64,000 nucleotides of DNA from Mastigias papua. Lineage: Eukaryota; Cnidaria; Scyphozoa; Rhizostomeae; Mastigiidae. The notes under the pieces are model-generated. The model was given only the letters and a program-made list of their open reading frames with translations, searched no databases and was not told the DNA's origin. Position 1 is the stretch's first letter. Every line of letters starts with the position of its first letter. Location of the stretch: the NCBI GenBank assembly GCA_964019165.1, contig OZ025269.1:11567614-11631613 (forward strand). Reading direction: 5' to 3'. This document shows positions 62,933 to 64,000 of this stretch, piece by piece. The position numbers were made by a program, and so were the translations under genes.

Positions 62933-63346
62933 ACATGTTTTTTTTATAAGCATGCAAATTTTTGAAAATAGGCTGAGGTATGCTTAGCAAGGAAACTCAG
63001 ACAGGCTTAAAATATGCTTAAATTATGCTTATTTTTAGAAAAAAGGTTAGATCTAAATTTTTATGGTATGTGAAAAGGTTTCAAGGTTAAGGTTGATTCA
63101 ATAGATTTAAACTGGTTGACTCAAACATTTTGTATGCAAACGGGGGTTTACCCGTTTCTTGGATTCTTTTTTCTCGGGAATTATGACACTTTCTAATGTT
63201 TTGTTTGTTTCAGAAACCTCAGAACTAAAAACGACACTACAAAAGTATAAATACCAAGGCTGGGGAATATGCTTAGCATATGCTTAAAAAATGTCCTATC
63301 TGAGCCTGGATATGCTTATAAACGCTGTGCTTATAAAAAAAACATG
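62933..63346. repeat. Inverted-repeat unit rich in TATGCTTA motifs
   Basis: ACATGTTTTTTTTATAAGCA at 62933 is inverted at 63327-63346. Between them the motif (TA)TGCTTA(A/G/T) recurs about eight times, clustered near both ends. It looks like a small non-autonomous element with subterminal repeats; no target duplication is certain. Confidence 0.5.
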
Positions 63347-64000
63347 TACTCTTCAGTGTGGGCCCAGATTGGGTGTGAGTTGGAAACCTGAGAACAAGTT
63401 CAATAAGGAACAAAATACTAATAATTTTGTCAGATCATGGCTTACTGGTAAGAAATGAGCCTGCTAAGAAACTAACTGTCATGCCATACCAATAGGAAAT
63501 TTAAATTTTGAGATATGTCATCAACATTAACTTACCTTTACAGTTTCCAGGGAAGCATGTTCTAGGATGATTATTAACCTTTTACTTCTATCCTTTTCCT
63601 TCATAACGCGTGGGACTTTATGCGGCGGTTCATCTTCTTGATCTGCCATTTTTTTGACAGTCCGTGTGTTGTCTTCTTGGTGAATATACAGAGTTGTCTT
63701 ATGGCTATTTATAGAGCACGGTTCTCAATCATTGGTCTCATCACTCAATCCACTCACTTTTTCACATGTATATTCGCCATTTTGGCCTCGCAGTCAATAT
63801 GAGGCTATGGCTGCTTGTGCACCACTCCAATAACTGCCTGAAGTCGGATTCAAGTTGGAAATCAATAGTGGTTTCTTCATTTTTTCATTTAATGTAATTT
63901 AACATTTTAGCACTGACATCGTTTCAGCAAGATAATAATATATATAAGTACAGTAAAGGGAAATATGAAAGCAAATTAAATAACATTGCTGCTGTACCAA
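63347..64000. other. Intergenic, no gene seen
   Basis: No supported feature up to the window end. Confidence 0.5.

Overview
The window is animal nuclear DNA, dominated by transposable elements. Evidence for an invertebrate host: two exons of a secreted-protein gene family with spliceosomal-type acceptors, BEL/Pao, Copia, non-LTR and Polinton elements, several MITE-like elements and long (TA)n microsatellites. A cnidarian or another early-branching aquatic metazoan is a reasonable guess, but the species cannot be fixed from this sequence alone.

Layout. 1-1150: decayed LINE tail. 1587-7680: apparently intact BEL/Pao retrotransposon with near-identical 215-bp LTRs and a 5-bp target duplication. 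9.8-10.9 kb: antisense Copia relic. 11192-12101: MITE with an 8-bp target duplication. 12.9-16.5 kb: (TA)n tracts, fold-back elements, a tRNA-like sequence and a short LTR element (14437-16223) whose only gene encodes a zinc-knuckle protein. 17270-19721: minus-strand host exons (signal peptide plus PAN-like domain, then an ILEI/PANDER-like domain). 20037-20995: pogo-like MITE. 23.9-49.1 kb: three-level nest. A minus-strand LINE is interrupted at its YADD box by a second zinc-knuckle LTR element (24541-48822), which is itself interrupted near the end of its gene by a complete 22.45-kb Polinton/Maverick (25607-48059). 50718-51806: Harbinger-like MITE. 52294-52754: a second ILEI/PANDER-like exon, paralogous to the first and in the same orientation. 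53.7-59.0 kb: two consecutive decayed LINEs of the restriction-like-endonuclease type. 59031-59780: an orphan secreted-protein ORF. 60.7-63.3 kb: small inverted-repeat elements. The remainder shows no recognisable gene.

The Polinton is the main feature. It is strongly AT-rich and bounded by 1,841-bp terminal inverted repeats of equal length. It starts AG, ends CT, and has the 6-bp target duplication ATATAT. It encodes a packaging ATPase, a zinc-ribbon/phospholipase A2-like protein, a DDE integrase, a protein-primed family B DNA polymerase, penton-like and double-jelly-roll-like capsid proteins, a glycine-rich minor virion protein candidate and an adenain-like protease. Beyond this core set it carries two lectin-domain surface proteins (one resembling an adenovirus fibre with repeated shaft and lectin head), a second PLA2-like protein, a zinc-ribbon protein resembling VLTF3-type late factors, and giant-virus-style ankyrin-like repeat genes that start 39-49 bp inside each terminal repeat and read inward. 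Most genes have a TATAATATA-type element directly before the ATG.

The element looks like a young provirus of an adintovirus-like virus. It has visible damage: a frameshift splits the polymerase between motifs B and C, and one in-frame TGA interrupts an ankyrin-repeat gene. Its terminal repeats contain several strong hairpins, three of which share the loop GTTA.
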